Counted from the stretch's first letter, positions 28,676 through 38,516 are shown. The stretch: 64,000 bases of DNA from Tunturiibacter gelidiferens (GCF_014201335.1 NZ_JACHEB010000009.1:186001-250000), one strand, 5' to 3'. Numbers and translations: made by a program. The notes: generated by a model from the letters alone, not told the origin.

Positions 28676-30031
28676 ATGTTTCGTAAGGTATTGATTGCCA
28701 ATCGTGGGGAGATTGCATTGCGCGTAATCAGCGCTTGCAAAGAGATGGGTATCCGCACGGTTGCGGTGTATAGCGAGGCGGATCGGAATTCGCTGCATGT
28801 GCGGTTTGCTGACGAGGCGATCTGCATTGGGCCTCCGCGTTCTGCAGATAGTTATCTAAATGTGCCGGCGGTGATCTCGGCGGCCGAGATTGCCGACGTT
28901 GATGCGATTCATCCCGGGTATGGGCTCCTGAGCGAGAATGCAAACTTCGCTGAGGTGTGCCGGGCTTCAAATATCAAGTTCATTGGCCCTCCGCCAGAAG
29001 TAACCCGGATGATGGGCGAGAAGTCTACGGCGCGGCAGACAATGAAAAAGGCGAAGGTGCCGATTCTACCGGGTTCAGACGGAGTGATCGCGGACGAAAA
29101 TGAGGCACTGGAGTGGGCCAGGAGCGTTGGATACCCAGTGATTCTGAAGGCTGTCGCCGGCGGAGGCGGTCGTGGGATGCGTATCTGTCGGAATAAAGAA
29201 GAACTGCCGGGGATGTACCAGCAGGCCTCGACCGAAGCGGCGAATGCGTTCGGCAACGGCGATATGTACATGGAGAAGTTCATCGAGCGGCCCCGGCATA
29301 TCGAGTTTCAGGTGCTGGCGGATGAGCATGGCAATGTGATGAGCCTCGGCGAGCGGGAGTGTTCGATCCAGAGGCGCCATCAGAAGCTGATTGAAGAAGC
29401 GCCAAGTCTGATGGTGACTCCGAAGTTGCGCGAAGAGCTAGGTAAGACGATCAAGCGCGCTCTGGAGAATATCGGGTATTGGAACGCTGGGACGATTGAG
29501 TTTTTGATGGATGAGGATGGCAAGATTTACTTCATCGAGATGAATACACGGATCCAGGTGGAGCATTGTGTCACCGAGATGGTTACAGGAATTGATTTGG
29601 TCAAAGCACAGCTGCGAATCGCGTCGGGAGAGAAGCTGACCTCGATCATCACGAGACCGGTAGAGATTCGTGGTCACGCAATCGAGTGCCGGATCAATGC
29701 GGAACATCCTGAGAAGTTCACGCCGAGCGCGGGGAAGATTACAGCGTTCAATTTGCCGGGGGGCAATGGGGTTCGGGTAGATACGGCGCAGTATGCTGAG
29801 GGTTTTGTGCCACCGTATTATGATTCGTTGATCGCGAAGCTGATATGTCATGGGGCTGATCGCGAAGAGGCAATGAACAAGATGCAGCGGGCGCTGAGCC
29901 AGTTTGTGGTGCAGGGGATTCATACGACGATTCCGCTGCACGAGAAGATCTTCGCGGACAAAGAGTTTCGCTCAGGCCAGTTCGATACGAAGTTTATGGA
30001 ACGATTCTTCGAACGGCAGAAGGACAGCTAG
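28676..30031 (+). CDS. accC: Biotin carboxylase subunit of acetyl-CoA carboxylase
   Basis: 451 residues with the full biotin-carboxylase architecture: N-terminal [20 protein letters not shown]-grasp glycine loop [13 protein letters not shown], metal ligands and catalytic region in [17 protein letters not shown], and a C-terminal domain with [11 protein letters not shown]. It carboxylates the biotin on AccB using bicarbonate and ATP. Cotranscribed with accB. The carboxyltransferase genes accA/accD are not in the window. Confidence 0.97.
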   Translation: MFRKVLIANRGEIALRVISACKEMGIRTVAVYSEADRNSLHVRFADEAICIGPPRSADSYLNVPAVISAAEIADVDAIHPGYGLLSENANFAEVCRASNIKFIGPPPEVTRMMGEKSTARQTMKKAKVPILPGSDGVIADENEALEWARSVGYPVILKAVAGGGGRGMRICRNKEELPGMYQQASTEAANAFGNGDMYMEKFIERPRHIEFQVLADEHGNVMSLGERECSIQRRHQKLIEEAPSLMVTPKLREELGKTIKRALENIGYWNAGTIEFLMDEDGKIYFIEMNTRIQVEHCVTEMVTGIDLVKAQLRIASGEKLTSIITRPVEIRGHAIECRINAEHPEKFTPSAGKITAFNLPGGNGVRVDTAQYAEGFVPPYYDSLIAKLICHGADREEAMNKMQRALSQFVVQGIHTTIPLHEKIFADKEFRSGQFDTKFMERFFERQKDS

Positions 30032-30045
30032 TCGGTGGAAGGGAC

Positions 30046-30561
30046 GTGGAGAGTTTGAAACAGCTCATGGCGTTCATGCTGGCAGGTTCCATTAGCTTGG
30101 GTGCGCAGACGATAGCTCCTCCCGCTGCGCCAGATCCACTCGCTCCGATTGCGTGGATGGCGGGCGGCGTGTGGCGTGGGGTGGTTAAAGGGGCAGATGG
30201 CAAGACCACCAAGATCGAAACGCATGTTGAACCAATTCTGAACGGTAAGGCGTTAAGCTTTAGCAGTAGCTTCAACGGCGTAATGCAGTATCAGGGGTTC
30301 TTCGCATACGACGCTGCCAAGAAAGCTATTTTGTTTTCGTACCCGAGCGCAGATGGTGGTCTAGCAAATGGCACGGTCGAGAGCAGGGGCGGCTCGTTGC
30401 TTTGGGACTTTCAGATGACCGACTCAAACGGAAGTGTGGGTCATTACCAGGTCCATACGATTCAGAACGGAGCTGACGACTATACGTGGTCGCTATTCGC
30501 TTCGCAAAAGGATGCGTGGGTGAAGCTGTTCGAAATTCACTATCACCGCACGCAGTCTTAG
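30046..30561 (+). CDS. Secreted lipocalin-like hypothetical protein
   Basis: 171 residues. A signal peptide (LKQLMAFMLAGSISLGAQ) is followed by a beta-rich domain beginning LAPIAWMAGGVWRGVVKG, a pattern found in DUF-type lipocalin-like proteins of acidobacteria. GTG at 30046 with GGAAGGG upstream is used; ATG 30067 would also leave a signal peptide. It lies 15 bases after accC and 2 bases before thiE, so it is probably part of that operon. Function unknown. Confidence 0.68.
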   Translation: MESLKQLMAFMLAGSISLGAQTIAPPAAPDPLAPIAWMAGGVWRGVVKGADGKTTKIETHVEPILNGKALSFSSSFNGVMQYQGFFAYDAAKKAILFSYPSADGGLANGTVESRGGSLLWDFQMTDSNGSVGHYQVHTIQNGADDYTWSLFASQKDAWVKLFEIHYHRTQS

Positions 30562-30563
30562 CT

Positions 30564-31205
30564 ATGGGCCAAGTGCGGGGTTCTCTTCCTGGGTTCTACG
30601 CCATCATCGACTCCGGCGTGTTGATGAAACGAGGCGTCGACCTGAGCGATTTTGCTCGTGCAATCCGCGACGCGGGTGTGCAGTTGATTCAATATCGTGA
30701 CAAAGAAGCTGCTCCACAGACGATTCTCCGCACCGCAGAGATTATTCGTGACATCTTCGCAGGGAGCGGGTGCTCGCTGATAATGAACGATCGTGCAGAT
30801 CTGGCGGTGATTGCTGGGTGGGATGGAGTTCACGTTGGGCAAGGGGATCTATTGCCGGAGGATGCACGCAGGGTTGTAGGACCGGCGCGTTGGGTTGGGG
30901 TGTCGACGCATACTGAAGAGCAGGTTCGGGTGGCAGAGGCGAGTTGTGCCGATTATGTTGCAGTGGGGCCGGTGTTCACTACCGGGACGAAGCGTGACGC
31001 GGAGCCGGTGATCGGATTGGCAGGTGTAGCGCTGGCGCGGGCGCTGACGAAGAAGCCGCTGGTTGCGATTGGTGGAGTTACCAGGGCAAATGCACGAAGT
31101 GTGCTCGAGGCTGGAGCGGATTCGGTTGCAGTGATCGGCGCGTTGATTGACGACGGGAGATCAGTCGAAAAAGTGGCGAGAGACTTTCTCGATGTTTTAC
31201 GGTAG
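30564..31205 (+). CDS. thiE: Thiamine-phosphate synthase
   Basis: 213 residues of a TIM barrel that joins HMP-PP and the thiazole phosphate to form thiamine phosphate. Motifs: QLIQYRDKEA (pyrophosphate/HMP contacts), LIMNDRADLAV, DGVHVGQGDL, VGVSTHT, DYVAVGPVFTTGTK and VAIGGVTRANA. The ATG at 30564 lies two bases after the preceding stop; longer in-frame extensions run into the previous gene. No THI-box riboswitch or other thi genes are visible nearby. Confidence 0.93.
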   Translation: MGQVRGSLPGFYAIIDSGVLMKRGVDLSDFARAIRDAGVQLIQYRDKEAAPQTILRTAEIIRDIFAGSGCSLIMNDRADLAVIAGWDGVHVGQGDLLPEDARRVVGPARWVGVSTHTEEQVRVAEASCADYVAVGPVFTTGTKRDAEPVIGLAGVALARALTKKPLVAIGGVTRANARSVLEAGADSVAVIGALIDDGRSVEKVARDFLDVLR

Positions 31206-31216
31206 AACAGACGAAC

Positions 31217-32821
31217 GTGAATCTTGTGAAAAAAACTGAACTGGACGAACCACTATTGCAGCCGGTGGGTCGCGAAGGAACGTCATCGGCTCCTCAATTT
31301 GTGCAGGGGATGGGATTGTTTTCGGCGACCGCGATCGTGATGGGCTCGATGATCGGGTCTGGCATCTTCATCGTTTCGGCGGATATGTCGCGTGGATTAG
31401 GGTCGCCGGCGCTACTGATTGTGGCGTGGCTGGTGACAGCGGCGATGACGATTATCGGTGCGCTGAGCTATGGAGAGCTGGCGGCGATGATGCCGAAGGC
31501 CGGAGGACAGTATGTTTATCTGCGCGAGGCGCTTGGACCGCTGTGGGGTTTTCTTTATGGGTGGACGTTGTTCCTGGTTATTCAGACAGGGACCATTGCC
31601 GCGGTGGGGGTTGCGTTCGGGAAATTTCTTGGTGTTTTCTTTCCGAGTGTGAGTGCACAGAACTGGATCGTCCATATTGGGCATGTTCCCGCGTGGCACG
31701 TGGGTCCGATGGTGCTGGGCAACATGGATATCGGGCTGAATACGGCGAACCTCTCAGCGATTGTGGTCATTACGTTACTGACGCTGCTTAACACGTTTGG
31801 TGTGAAGATGGGCGCGGCAGTGCAGAACGTCTTCACCTCTGCGAAGGTGCTGGCGCTGGCGGCGGTGGTCCTGGTCGGCGTATTCGCGAAAAATTCGGTT
31901 GCTGTTGCTGCGAACTTTGGTGCGGGATGGCACAACTTCTGGGCAGGTGCGGAGTGGCACACGGTCCATGCGGTACAGGTAGGGGTGGGTGGACCAACTG
32001 CTTATGTGGGCTTGTTGACGATGGTCGCGGTGGTGCAGGTGGGATCGCTGTTCAGCTCGGACGCTTGGAACAACGTCACGTTCACGGCGGGGGAGATTAG
32101 AAATCCTAAGCGGAATCTGCCGTTGTCGCTGGCGATTGGCACAGCCGTTGTGTTGCTGCTGTATGTGCTGTGCAACTTCGTCTACCTGAGTGTGCTGCCG
32201 ATGATGGGTGATCCTGCGGCTACGACGATTGCTGGGCGTGGGATTCAGTTTGCGTCGGAAGATAGGGTTGCGACCGCGGTGATGGAGCGGGCCTTTGCCG
32301 GATATGGCGCGAAGCTGATGGCTGCGGCAATTCTGGTCTCGACGTTTGGATGCGTGAATGGGATGTTGTTGGCTGGTGCGCGAGTGTATTACGCGATGAG
32401 CCGCGATGGATTGTTTTTCAAATCAGTCGGCAGGTTGAGTGAGAGGTCTAAGACACCGGTGAACTCGCTATGGGTGCAGTGGGCGTGGACGTGCCTGCTG
32501 TGTCTATCGGGGAGTTATGGGCAGTTACTGGACTATGTGATCTTTGCCGTGCTGGTCTTCTATGTGATGACGATTGCGGGCTTGTTTGTGCTTCGGCGAA
32601 CACGGCCAAATGTGGTGCGACCCTATAAGGCGTTTGGATATCCGGTACTGCCGGCGCTCTACATCGTGATGGCAGTGTGGATTTGTGCAGTACTATTGCG
32701 TTACAAACCTCAATATACGTGGCCAGGTCTTGTGCTCGTTCTGCTGGGGATACCTGTTTATCTGGTATGGACTCGGATGCAACGGTCTCAGCCGATTGAG
32801 ATGACGGCAAACGAAGAGTAG
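31217..32821 (+). CDS. APC family amino acid permease (LAT-like)
   Basis: 534 residues with twelve membrane helices. Helix I carries the substrate-binding GSMIGSGIFIV motif; SYGELAAMMPKAGGQYVYLREALG and NVTFTAGEIRNPKRNLP are typical of the LAT-type branch (SteT-like). It should exchange or import neutral amino acids across the inner membrane. GTG start 11 bases after thiE. The next gene is a second APC permease of a different branch. Confidence 0.88.
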   Translation: MNLVKKTELDEPLLQPVGREGTSSAPQFVQGMGLFSATAIVMGSMIGSGIFIVSADMSRGLGSPALLIVAWLVTAAMTIIGALSYGELAAMMPKAGGQYVYLREALGPLWGFLYGWTLFLVIQTGTIAAVGVAFGKFLGVFFPSVSAQNWIVHIGHVPAWHVGPMVLGNMDIGLNTANLSAIVVITLLTLLNTFGVKMGAAVQNVFTSAKVLALAAVVLVGVFAKNSVAVAANFGAGWHNFWAGAEWHTVHAVQVGVGGPTAYVGLLTMVAVVQVGSLFSSDAWNNVTFTAGEIRNPKRNLPLSLAIGTAVVLLLYVLCNFVYLSVLPMMGDPAATTIAGRGIQFASEDRVATAVMERAFAGYGAKLMAAAILVSTFGCVNGMLLAGARVYYAMSRDGLFFKSVGRLSERSKTPVNSLWVQWAWTCLLCLSGSYGQLLDYVIFAVLVFYVMTIAGLFVLRRTRPNVVRPYKAFGYPVLPALYIVMAVWICAVLLRYKPQYTWPGLVLVLLGIPVYLVWTRMQRSQPIEMTANEE

Positions 32822-32854
32822 TGAAAGTTTCAGGAAAGTAGAGAACTGGAATCA

Positions 32855-34384
32855 ATGGCGAAGTTGCTGGCAATCAAACCTCTCTCGCGTCTGCTGCAGG
32901 AGGCGGAGAATGAGGGCGAAAGCGGACTCAAACGTACCCTGGGCCCACTGAATCTGATCACGCTCGGAATCGGGGCGATCATTGGCGCGGGAATATTTGT
33001 TCTGACCGGGCAGGCTGCTGCGAAACACGCGGGGCCGGCGGTGATGCTTAGCTTCGTCGTAGCTGGTATTACCTGCGCTTTTGCCGGGCTCTGCTATGCA
33101 GAGTTTGCTTCGCTGATCCCTATCGCTGGTTCCGCTTATACCTATGGATATGCCACGCTGGGCGAGTTTGTGGCCTGGATCATTGGCTGGGATCTGGTGC
33201 TTGAGTATGCGTTCGGCGCGGCGACGGTGGCTTCGGGGTGGAGCGGATACTTTGTCGGGTTGTTGCAGGACTTCCATATCCATATTCCTCCTCAACTGAC
33301 GACTACTCCGGGAAATGTGCTTTATCTGTATCACGATCGCTGGCAGGCGCTGACGGCGCTTCCGGCTGGAATCAATGCTTCGGCGCTGCCGCATGTTACC
33401 GGCGTATTTAACCTTGTGGCGTTTCTGATCATCACGGTGATCACGACGATTCTGATCATCGGAATTCAGGAATCGGCGAATCTGAATACCGCGATTGTGA
33501 TCGTGAAGCTGGGTGTTGTCGGAGTCTTCCTGGTGCTGGGGATCGGGTACATCCTGAAGCATCCTGCGGAGGCCCATGCGAACTGGACTCCTTTCATTCC
33601 GCCGAGCGAGGGGCCGGGGGCCTTTGGGATCGGGGGGATCACGGCTGGTGCTGCTTCGATCTTCTTTGCGTATATCGGCTTCGACGCGGTGTCGACGGCG
33701 GCGCAGGAGGCGAAGAATCCGAAGCGCGATATGCCGATCGGCATCCTGGGGTCGCTGGTGATCTGCACGCTGCTGTACATCGTGGTGTCGGGCGTACTGA
33801 CCGGGTTGGTGAACTACAAGGCTTTGAATGTTGGCGATCCGGTTGCCGTCGGCATCGATGTGACGGGCGTCCGGTGGGGCAGCATTCTGGTGAAGATTGG
33901 TGCTGTGTTCGGTCTGTCTACGGTGATGCTGGTGATGTTGCTGGGGCAGTCGCGAGTGTTTTACTCGATGTCGCGGGACGGTCTGCTGTGGAAGTGGGCG
34001 GGGGTGATCCATCCCCGGTTCCGTACGCCGTGGATCTCGAATATGGTGGTGGGCGCGATCGTCGCGTTTATGCCGGCTCTGCTGCCGATCAGCAGGCTGA
34101 GTGAGCTGGTCAACATGGGAACGCTGCTGGCGTTTGCGATTGTCTGCGCGGGAGTCTGGATTCTGCGCAGGCGAAATCCGACTCTGCATCGGCCGTTCAA
34201 GACACCGTTGGTTCCGCTGGTGCCGTTCCTGGGTATTGTCAGTGCGCTTTACCTGGTGTGGACTTTGCCGACGCTGACCAAGGTGGTGGTGTTGGGTTGG
34301 CTCGCGTTTGGGCTGGTGATTTACTTCACGTACAGCGTCAAACACAGCAAGGTGCAGCAGGCATTGAGGGCTGAGGGCAAGTAG
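32855..34384 (+). CDS. APC family cationic-amino-acid-type permease (CAT/YfnA-like)
   Basis: 509 residues, twelve helices. LGIGAIIGAGIFVLTG in helix I, the CYAEFASLIPIAGSAYTYGYATLGEFVAWIIGWDL segment and FFAYIGFDAVSTAAQEAKNPKRDMPIGI mark the CAT subfamily, which imports cationic or broad amino acids by proton symport. It follows the other APC gene by 33 bases and ends just before intergenic element A with its terminator, which probably closes the pepP–permease transcription unit. Confidence 0.9.
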   Translation: MAKLLAIKPLSRLLQEAENEGESGLKRTLGPLNLITLGIGAIIGAGIFVLTGQAAAKHAGPAVMLSFVVAGITCAFAGLCYAEFASLIPIAGSAYTYGYATLGEFVAWIIGWDLVLEYAFGAATVASGWSGYFVGLLQDFHIHIPPQLTTTPGNVLYLYHDRWQALTALPAGINASALPHVTGVFNLVAFLIITVITTILIIGIQESANLNTAIVIVKLGVVGVFLVLGIGYILKHPAEAHANWTPFIPPSEGPGAFGIGGITAGAASIFFAYIGFDAVSTAAQEAKNPKRDMPIGILGSLVICTLLYIVVSGVLTGLVNYKALNVGDPVAVGIDVTGVRWGSILVKIGAVFGLSTVMLVMLLGQSRVFYSMSRDGLLWKWAGVIHPRFRTPWISNMVVGAIVAFMPALLPISRLSELVNMGTLLAFAIVCAGVWILRRRNPTLHRPFKTPLVPLVPFLGIVSALYLVWTLPTLTKVVVLGWLAFGLVIYFTYSVKHSKVQQALRAEGK

Positions 34385-34387
34385 GGA

Positions 34388-34660
34388 ATAGGGACCCCCC
34401 CTATTGCCCGCGTATAAGTTGTTTATAGTCATACATTTACGCTTCGTGGCTCCTTGTAAATTCGTCTAAATAAATGGGTTACGGCCAAATTCGTCCAAAC
34501 AAAAGGGTTATGAATGTTAATTAGAAAAGCCCCGGGTGGCCCGGGGCTTTTTCTTGTGCTCTGTAATTAGTATAGCGGGTTGGGTGGAACTCATACGCCA
34601 CGTGGATGTTATTGTGGGGATTGGGTTTGGGTGGTTTTGGGGCTTGACAGGATTTATGTG
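34388..34660. repeat. Intergenic element, copy A (C-run, tandem 29-mers, hairpin)
   Basis: In order: gggacccccccta at 34391–34403; two tandem 29-base units at 34458–34486 and 34487–34515 beginning AAATTCGTCYAAAYAAA and sharing GGGTTA (22 of 29 identical); a GC hairpin at 34525–34551; then agtatagcg, catacgccacg and ggggcttgaca at 34569–34647. The same blocks recur in the same order at 44777–45053 (copy B). It lies in the 421-base gap between the second permease and the squalene-cyclase-like gene. No coding potential was seen in it. Confidence 0.75.
34525..34553 (+). terminator. Rho-independent terminator in element A
   Basis: AAAAGCCCCGGG and CCCGGGGCTTTT flank a TGG loop, giving a 12-bp stem ending in a T-run. 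The A-run on the other side would let it work on the minus strand too, which suits its place between convergent genes. Confidence 0.85.
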
Positions 34661-34722
34661 GCATGAGGCTTCGGTCGAGATGACGATTTTTGGTTTGGAA
34701 GGAAGAGGCAGTGGCAAGGACA

Positions 34723-34753
34723 ACCGCAGATCCCCTTCGGGGATGACAACAAG
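34723..34753 (+). repeat. REP-like palindromic repeat, copy R4
   Basis: CGCAGATCCCCTTCGGGGAT followed by GACAACAAG. It is the same element as R1–R3 near 8 kb, but both arms of the hairpin have changed together (TTCCC/GGGAA to TCCCC/GGGGA), so pairing is preserved. Confidence 0.75.
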
Positions 34754-34805
34754 AAAAAAAGGCACGACGGATTGCCTTGCACGGCTGCCCTTCAGCAACT
34801 TTTGC

Positions 34806-35744
34806 CTATGAAGTGCCCGTCGGTTGGAGCCTTCGTGTCTTGTCCCAGCGGAGCACTCGCAGCGCACGGAGCGTGTTCCATCTGCTTGGCTGACCTACCG
34901 ATTCGCTGAATGGGAGGGCTAGCGCTTCGTCGTGCGCGTCGTCGAGGAGCCAGCGACCATTGGTCTGCCGCTTGGTTTCGACGAGGTGCATAGCATCTGC
35001 GACGCGCCCGTCGGGTGGAAGGCCGGTGTCTCCGAAGTAGTCGAGCGCACGGAGAACGTCGTAGTGGTAGCGGGTTGGGAATGCGAATTTCAGGAATGCC
35101 GGATGGGCGACGTCGCCGGTCGAAAGACGACGATAGAGAGCACGCTTGAGCAGGTACTCCTCGCCTCGGCGCCTGGCTGCGGCGATCTCCGGCGCGGAGC
35201 CGACGGCACGCTCGTACTCGAGCAGTCCCTCCAGCACGCAGATGGTGGTATGGAACGATGAACGTGTGCTCTCGGGGGCTTCGCAGTTCCAGCCGCCGTC
35301 ATCGAGCTGCTCGCTGACGAGACGGCGTGCGAGGCTCTCTGTCGGTCGTCCAAAGTAGGCGCCGAGAGCGAGGATGCCGCCGTTGATGCACGGTTCCACC
35401 TCTCCTTCGAAGAACGTCTTGAACGGCTTGTCGCGGAACTCCTCAACCCATTGGTAGCCCGCCTCGAGACGAGCTATCGCCGACTCGACGGCGGGGTCGC
35501 TATGGTCGACGCCGGTCGCGCGTAGAAGGAGCATCGTGAACAGAGTCGGCAGCCAGTCAGGGGCATCGACTCGGTGCCATGAGCCGTCGGAGCCCTGGCA
35601 GGCGAGAATTTCGGCGCCGACCCCTTCCCGTGCGACGCGGGCGCGCTCCGCGGCGATCGCCGCGGGGGAGGCGTCTGTTAGATCGCGCATTGCCTGCCAG
35701 CTTATTGCAGGGTCCGAATCGAGCAGCCAGTCGATGGTGTCCAC
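34806..35744 (-). CDS. Squalene-cyclase-like alpha/alpha toroid protein
   Basis: 312 residues. Repeated helices with QW-like motifs (CQGSDGSWH near 49–57, EQLDDGGWNCEAPESTRSSFHTT near 145–167) indicate a terpenoid-cyclase/prenyltransferase-type toroid. The DxDD protonation motif of squalene-hopene cyclases is not seen, and the protein is half their length, so catalysis of cyclisation is doubtful. No signal peptide. It may bind hydrophobic or peptide substrates. Isolated between repeat element A and the large secreted protein. Confidence 0.72.
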   Translation of the reverse strand: MDTIDWLLDSDPAISWQAMRDLTDASPAAIAAERARVAREGVGAEILACQGSDGSWHRVDAPDWLPTLFTMLLLRATGVDHSDPAVESAIARLEAGYQWVEEFRDKPFKTFFEGEVEPCINGGILALGAYFGRPTESLARRLVSEQLDDGGWNCEAPESTRSSFHTTICVLEGLLEYERAVGSAPEIAAARRRGEEYLLKRALYRRLSTGDVAHPAFLKFAFPTRYHYDVLRALDYFGDTGLPPDGRVADAMHLVETKRQTNGRWLLDDAHDEALALPFSESVGQPSRWNTLRALRVLRWDKTRRLQPTGTS

Positions 35745-35879
35745 GCGGACATATTACGTGTTTTTACAGCTGCGACCGCCGCTTTGCGTGGACGACTTCA
35801 GGCGTTTACTTTCGACAGAACTGTCTTCCCACTCACCGGCGGTCTAGGCGGTCATCTCGATGCCCAAAGACAAATTAGT

Positions 35880-38516
35880 TCACTGATTTTTGGGGAGGCT
35901 TTTGGGTACAGCTGCTGTGGTGGCGGGGGTCGTCACTCCGGCTGAGGACTGGGGCAGGATGGGCAGAGTGACTGTGTTGGTGGCGGTGGGGTCGTCGCGT
36001 AGGCGGAGGAAGAAGCCGGCTCTTGCTGGACGGGGGAGCGTCAGGGTGGTGCCGACGAAGCCCTCAGGGACCGTGGTGGGGCTGGTGAAGGCCGGATCAG
36101 TTGAGATGGAGTCTACGAGGTAGAGGCTTGAGCCGGTGATGGTGCAAGGCAGACTTGTTTCTGGGGGGCAGCGCAGATCCTTGAAGGTCGGCAGGCGAAC
36201 GAGGGTGACGAGGGGGATCCAGTCGCCTGTGGTTCCGTCGGGGGCGACAGGACGGAGCCGGAGTGGGCCGAAGGCGGAGGTTCCGAAGTCTTTGATCGGA
36301 TCGAGAGTAGCGAGGAGGGTGTGGGGGTTCTGGAGAACTAGATTGCCGGCAGAGACGCTGAGCGTGGTGCGCAGGCTGTCGTCGGCGTTTGATATCTCAA
36401 TCTTGCCGGTGCGGGGAAATGGCGCAACGGATTTGAGTGAGAAGGTGAGTTGCTCGTCGGAGGGTAGGTCGTCGTCACCGGCTAGATGGATGGGGGTCGG
36501 GGTAGCCTGGCCTATGTTTTTACTGATGAGTGTGACGGCGGGACGGGGGGGTGCAACGGTGACGGGAAGGGTGAGGGTGCGACCGTCATTGAGTGAGAAG
36601 CGGGCTGTCAGATGCTCGCCGACCTTGAGTTTTGGCGCTTGACTGTTTGGGGGAAGAGTGAGGCGGAGTTGAGTGTCGGAGTTTGATGGAGCGGGTATGG
36701 GGGTTGCGGTGTCCTGGTTGGATGGGATATTGACCGGAGCGGGAGTGAAGACAAGCTTGTCGATGGTGAGTTGCTGGACCTGATCGAGGCTGGTGCCGGT
36801 GAGATCGGCGGTGGTGTCGCCAGCGTGAAGTTCGAGTGCGGTGAGGCGGGCGGGTTCGGAGTAGGTTTTGGCTGCGACGGTGTCGGCTTTGTCGTCGCCG
36901 AACTGCTTGATCGCGAGGTGGAGGGAGCCGGGGTCAATGGATTTGAGAGAGACGGTGACATCGACCGCAGCGGGTCTGTCGGCAGGCTTCCACCTGGCTT
37001 CGACGAGTTTGCCTGCGCTGGTGTCGAGAGAGACGGTGTCGAGGCAGGCGGTGCCGGTGGAGCTGAGCATGAGGTGGTTTTCACGGCCCGCGATGAGGAC
37101 GTCATCGTCGGCGAGCTTCCAGTCTTTGCCTGGCGTGTCCTGGAGCTGAAGGGTGGGACCTTTGAAGGCGTCGAAGCCCCAGAAGCCGGTGATGGTGCCG
37201 GTGATGGTGTTTGTGCCTGGATGCGGTGCTGTTGCTGCGGGCTTGGATTCGGGGGCTGGGCCGGGGTTCGTGTTTGGTTTCGTGTCAGAGTCTGCAGCCG
37301 GGTCTGGGCTTGGGTCGATGGGTAGAGGCTTACGGGCGGGAAGGTGAGCGAGGACGAGGCCGCCTTGATAGGCGTCTGGAGTGACGGGAATATCGGAACC
37401 GCCGTTGGGGCCGTCGATGTGGAGGACGAGATCGTGCGCCAGAGCCGTTGCGTAGACCAGAGGTGCGCCTTCGACGGGAAGGACGACGGCGGGTTTTAGC
37501 AGGCAGGAGATGGCATCGGGATTGGTTGAGCGCAGAGGCGGGGGGACTGCGGCCTGAATCGCGGGGAGACCTATGACGATGACGGATTTGGGATTGTTGA
37601 AGGAGGGCGGGGTGTTGAGGCGGAGGTTGAGGGCGTCGCCGTCCGGGAAGGCGATGGCCGGGATGTACTGGTATTTGGCGGTGTGGAGGGTGCTGGTGAT
37701 GCGGATGAGGTCGACGATGGCGCCGACGTAGGGGCTGTAGTTTCCGCCGCCGGCAAGCCTGGTGTAGCTGGCCTGGTTGATGAGGTCGGAGTTGGAGCCG
37801 TCGTTGAGTGCGTCGGCGACGGACTGGCCGTGGCCGTCGTCGAGGAGGCTCTGATTTCCAGCCTGAGTGAGGCAGGTGGATTGAGTGTCGACGGGGCGTT
37901 TGAAGCAGTCGCCGTTGGGCTTGAGGTTGAGGGTTCGGGAGAGGAGGTCGGAGTGCTCGGCGAGTGCTTTGGAGTCTTCGGGTGGGACGCGACGGATGGC
38001 GGCGAGGTAGGTCTCGATACGGGCCTGCTCGAAGCCGGATTCGAGCAGGTCTTGTGAGGCGCGAACGAAGATGCCGGGGCGTCCGCGGACGGCAGAGCGG
38101 AGGGTGCTGAAGTCGCCGCCCGTTTCAGGTGCGAGGAAGAGGATGACCTGCTGGGCCTCGGCGGGGACGGTGATGGTGACGCCCTCTTCGCGAACTTTTT
38201 TGTTCCAGGTCTGGATCTCGGAGAACCAGTTGTCGGGGGGCGGGTTGGTGGTGCCGCGCAGGAAGGCGCAGACGAGGAGGTAGTGAACGGATTGCGTGGG
38301 GGGCAGTTCGGCGCGGAGCCAGATTTTGTCGCCTGGCTGGAGATTGGGAACCTGGGCGATGGGCAGGGTTTTGCCTGCGCGTGTGACGTGAACATCGACC
38401 TTGGGGCCTGCGAGATCAAAGCGCGCGGCGTCGGCGGCGTGGAGCAGGGGGCTACCCAGGAGGGCGGCAGCGAGAGTTCCAGCGAGGCGCAAACGGCGAA
38501 ACACTTTTGCCATCAT
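35880..38516 (-). CDS. Large secreted protein of unknown function
   Basis: 878 residues. A signal peptide (RLRLAGTLAAALLGSPLLHAA) is followed by a beta domain (about 35–150), a helical/caspase-like middle part, and a Pro/Asp/Asn-rich linker around 405–440 (DPSPDPAADSDTKPNTNPGPAPESK). Several beta-sandwich segments follow to a C-terminal Thr/Pro/Ala tail. Two pairs of cysteines (near 209–219 and 780–787) could form disulfides outside the cytoplasm. No family was recognised. Its position downstream of an ABC ATPase and adaptor suggests an envelope role, but this is only context. Confidence 0.75.
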   Translation of the reverse strand: MMAKVFRRLRLAGTLAAALLGSPLLHAADAARFDLAGPKVDVHVTRAGKTLPIAQVPNLQPGDKIWLRAELPPTQSVHYLLVCAFLRGTTNPPPDNWFSEIQTWNKKVREEGVTITVPAEAQQVILFLAPETGGDFSTLRSAVRGRPGIFVRASQDLLESGFEQARIETYLAAIRRVPPEDSKALAEHSDLLSRTLNLKPNGDCFKRPVDTQSTCLTQAGNQSLLDDGHGQSVADALNDGSNSDLINQASYTRLAGGGNYSPYVGAIVDLIRITSTLHTAKYQYIPAIAFPDGDALNLRLNTPPSFNNPKSVIVIGLPAIQAAVPPPLRSTNPDAISCLLKPAVVLPVEGAPLVYATALAHDLVLHIDGPNGGSDIPVTPDAYQGGLVLAHLPARKPLPIDPSPDPAADSDTKPNTNPGPAPESKPAATAPHPGTNTITGTITGFWGFDAFKGPTLQLQDTPGKDWKLADDDVLIAGRENHLMLSSTGTACLDTVSLDTSAGKLVEARWKPADRPAAVDVTVSLKSIDPGSLHLAIKQFGDDKADTVAAKTYSEPARLTALELHAGDTTADLTGTSLDQVQQLTIDKLVFTPAPVNIPSNQDTATPIPAPSNSDTQLRLTLPPNSQAPKLKVGEHLTARFSLNDGRTLTLPVTVAPPRPAVTLISKNIGQATPTPIHLAGDDDLPSDEQLTFSLKSVAPFPRTGKIEISNADDSLRTTLSVSAGNLVLQNPHTLLATLDPIKDFGTSAFGPLRLRPVAPDGTTGDWIPLVTLVRLPTFKDLRCPPETSLPCTITGSSLYLVDSISTDPAFTSPTTVPEGFVGTTLTLPRPARAGFFLRLRDDPTATNTVTLPILPQSSAGVTTPATTAAVPKSLPKNQ

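Noticed and set aside
32852-34432. A 526-codon minus-strand frame opposite the second permease
   Set aside because: His/Arg/Gln-rich antisense shadow of a clear 12-helix transporter.
34458-34515. Tandem 29-mers as a CRISPR array
   Set aside because: The two units are directly adjacent with no spacers, only 76% identical, and no cas genes are nearby.
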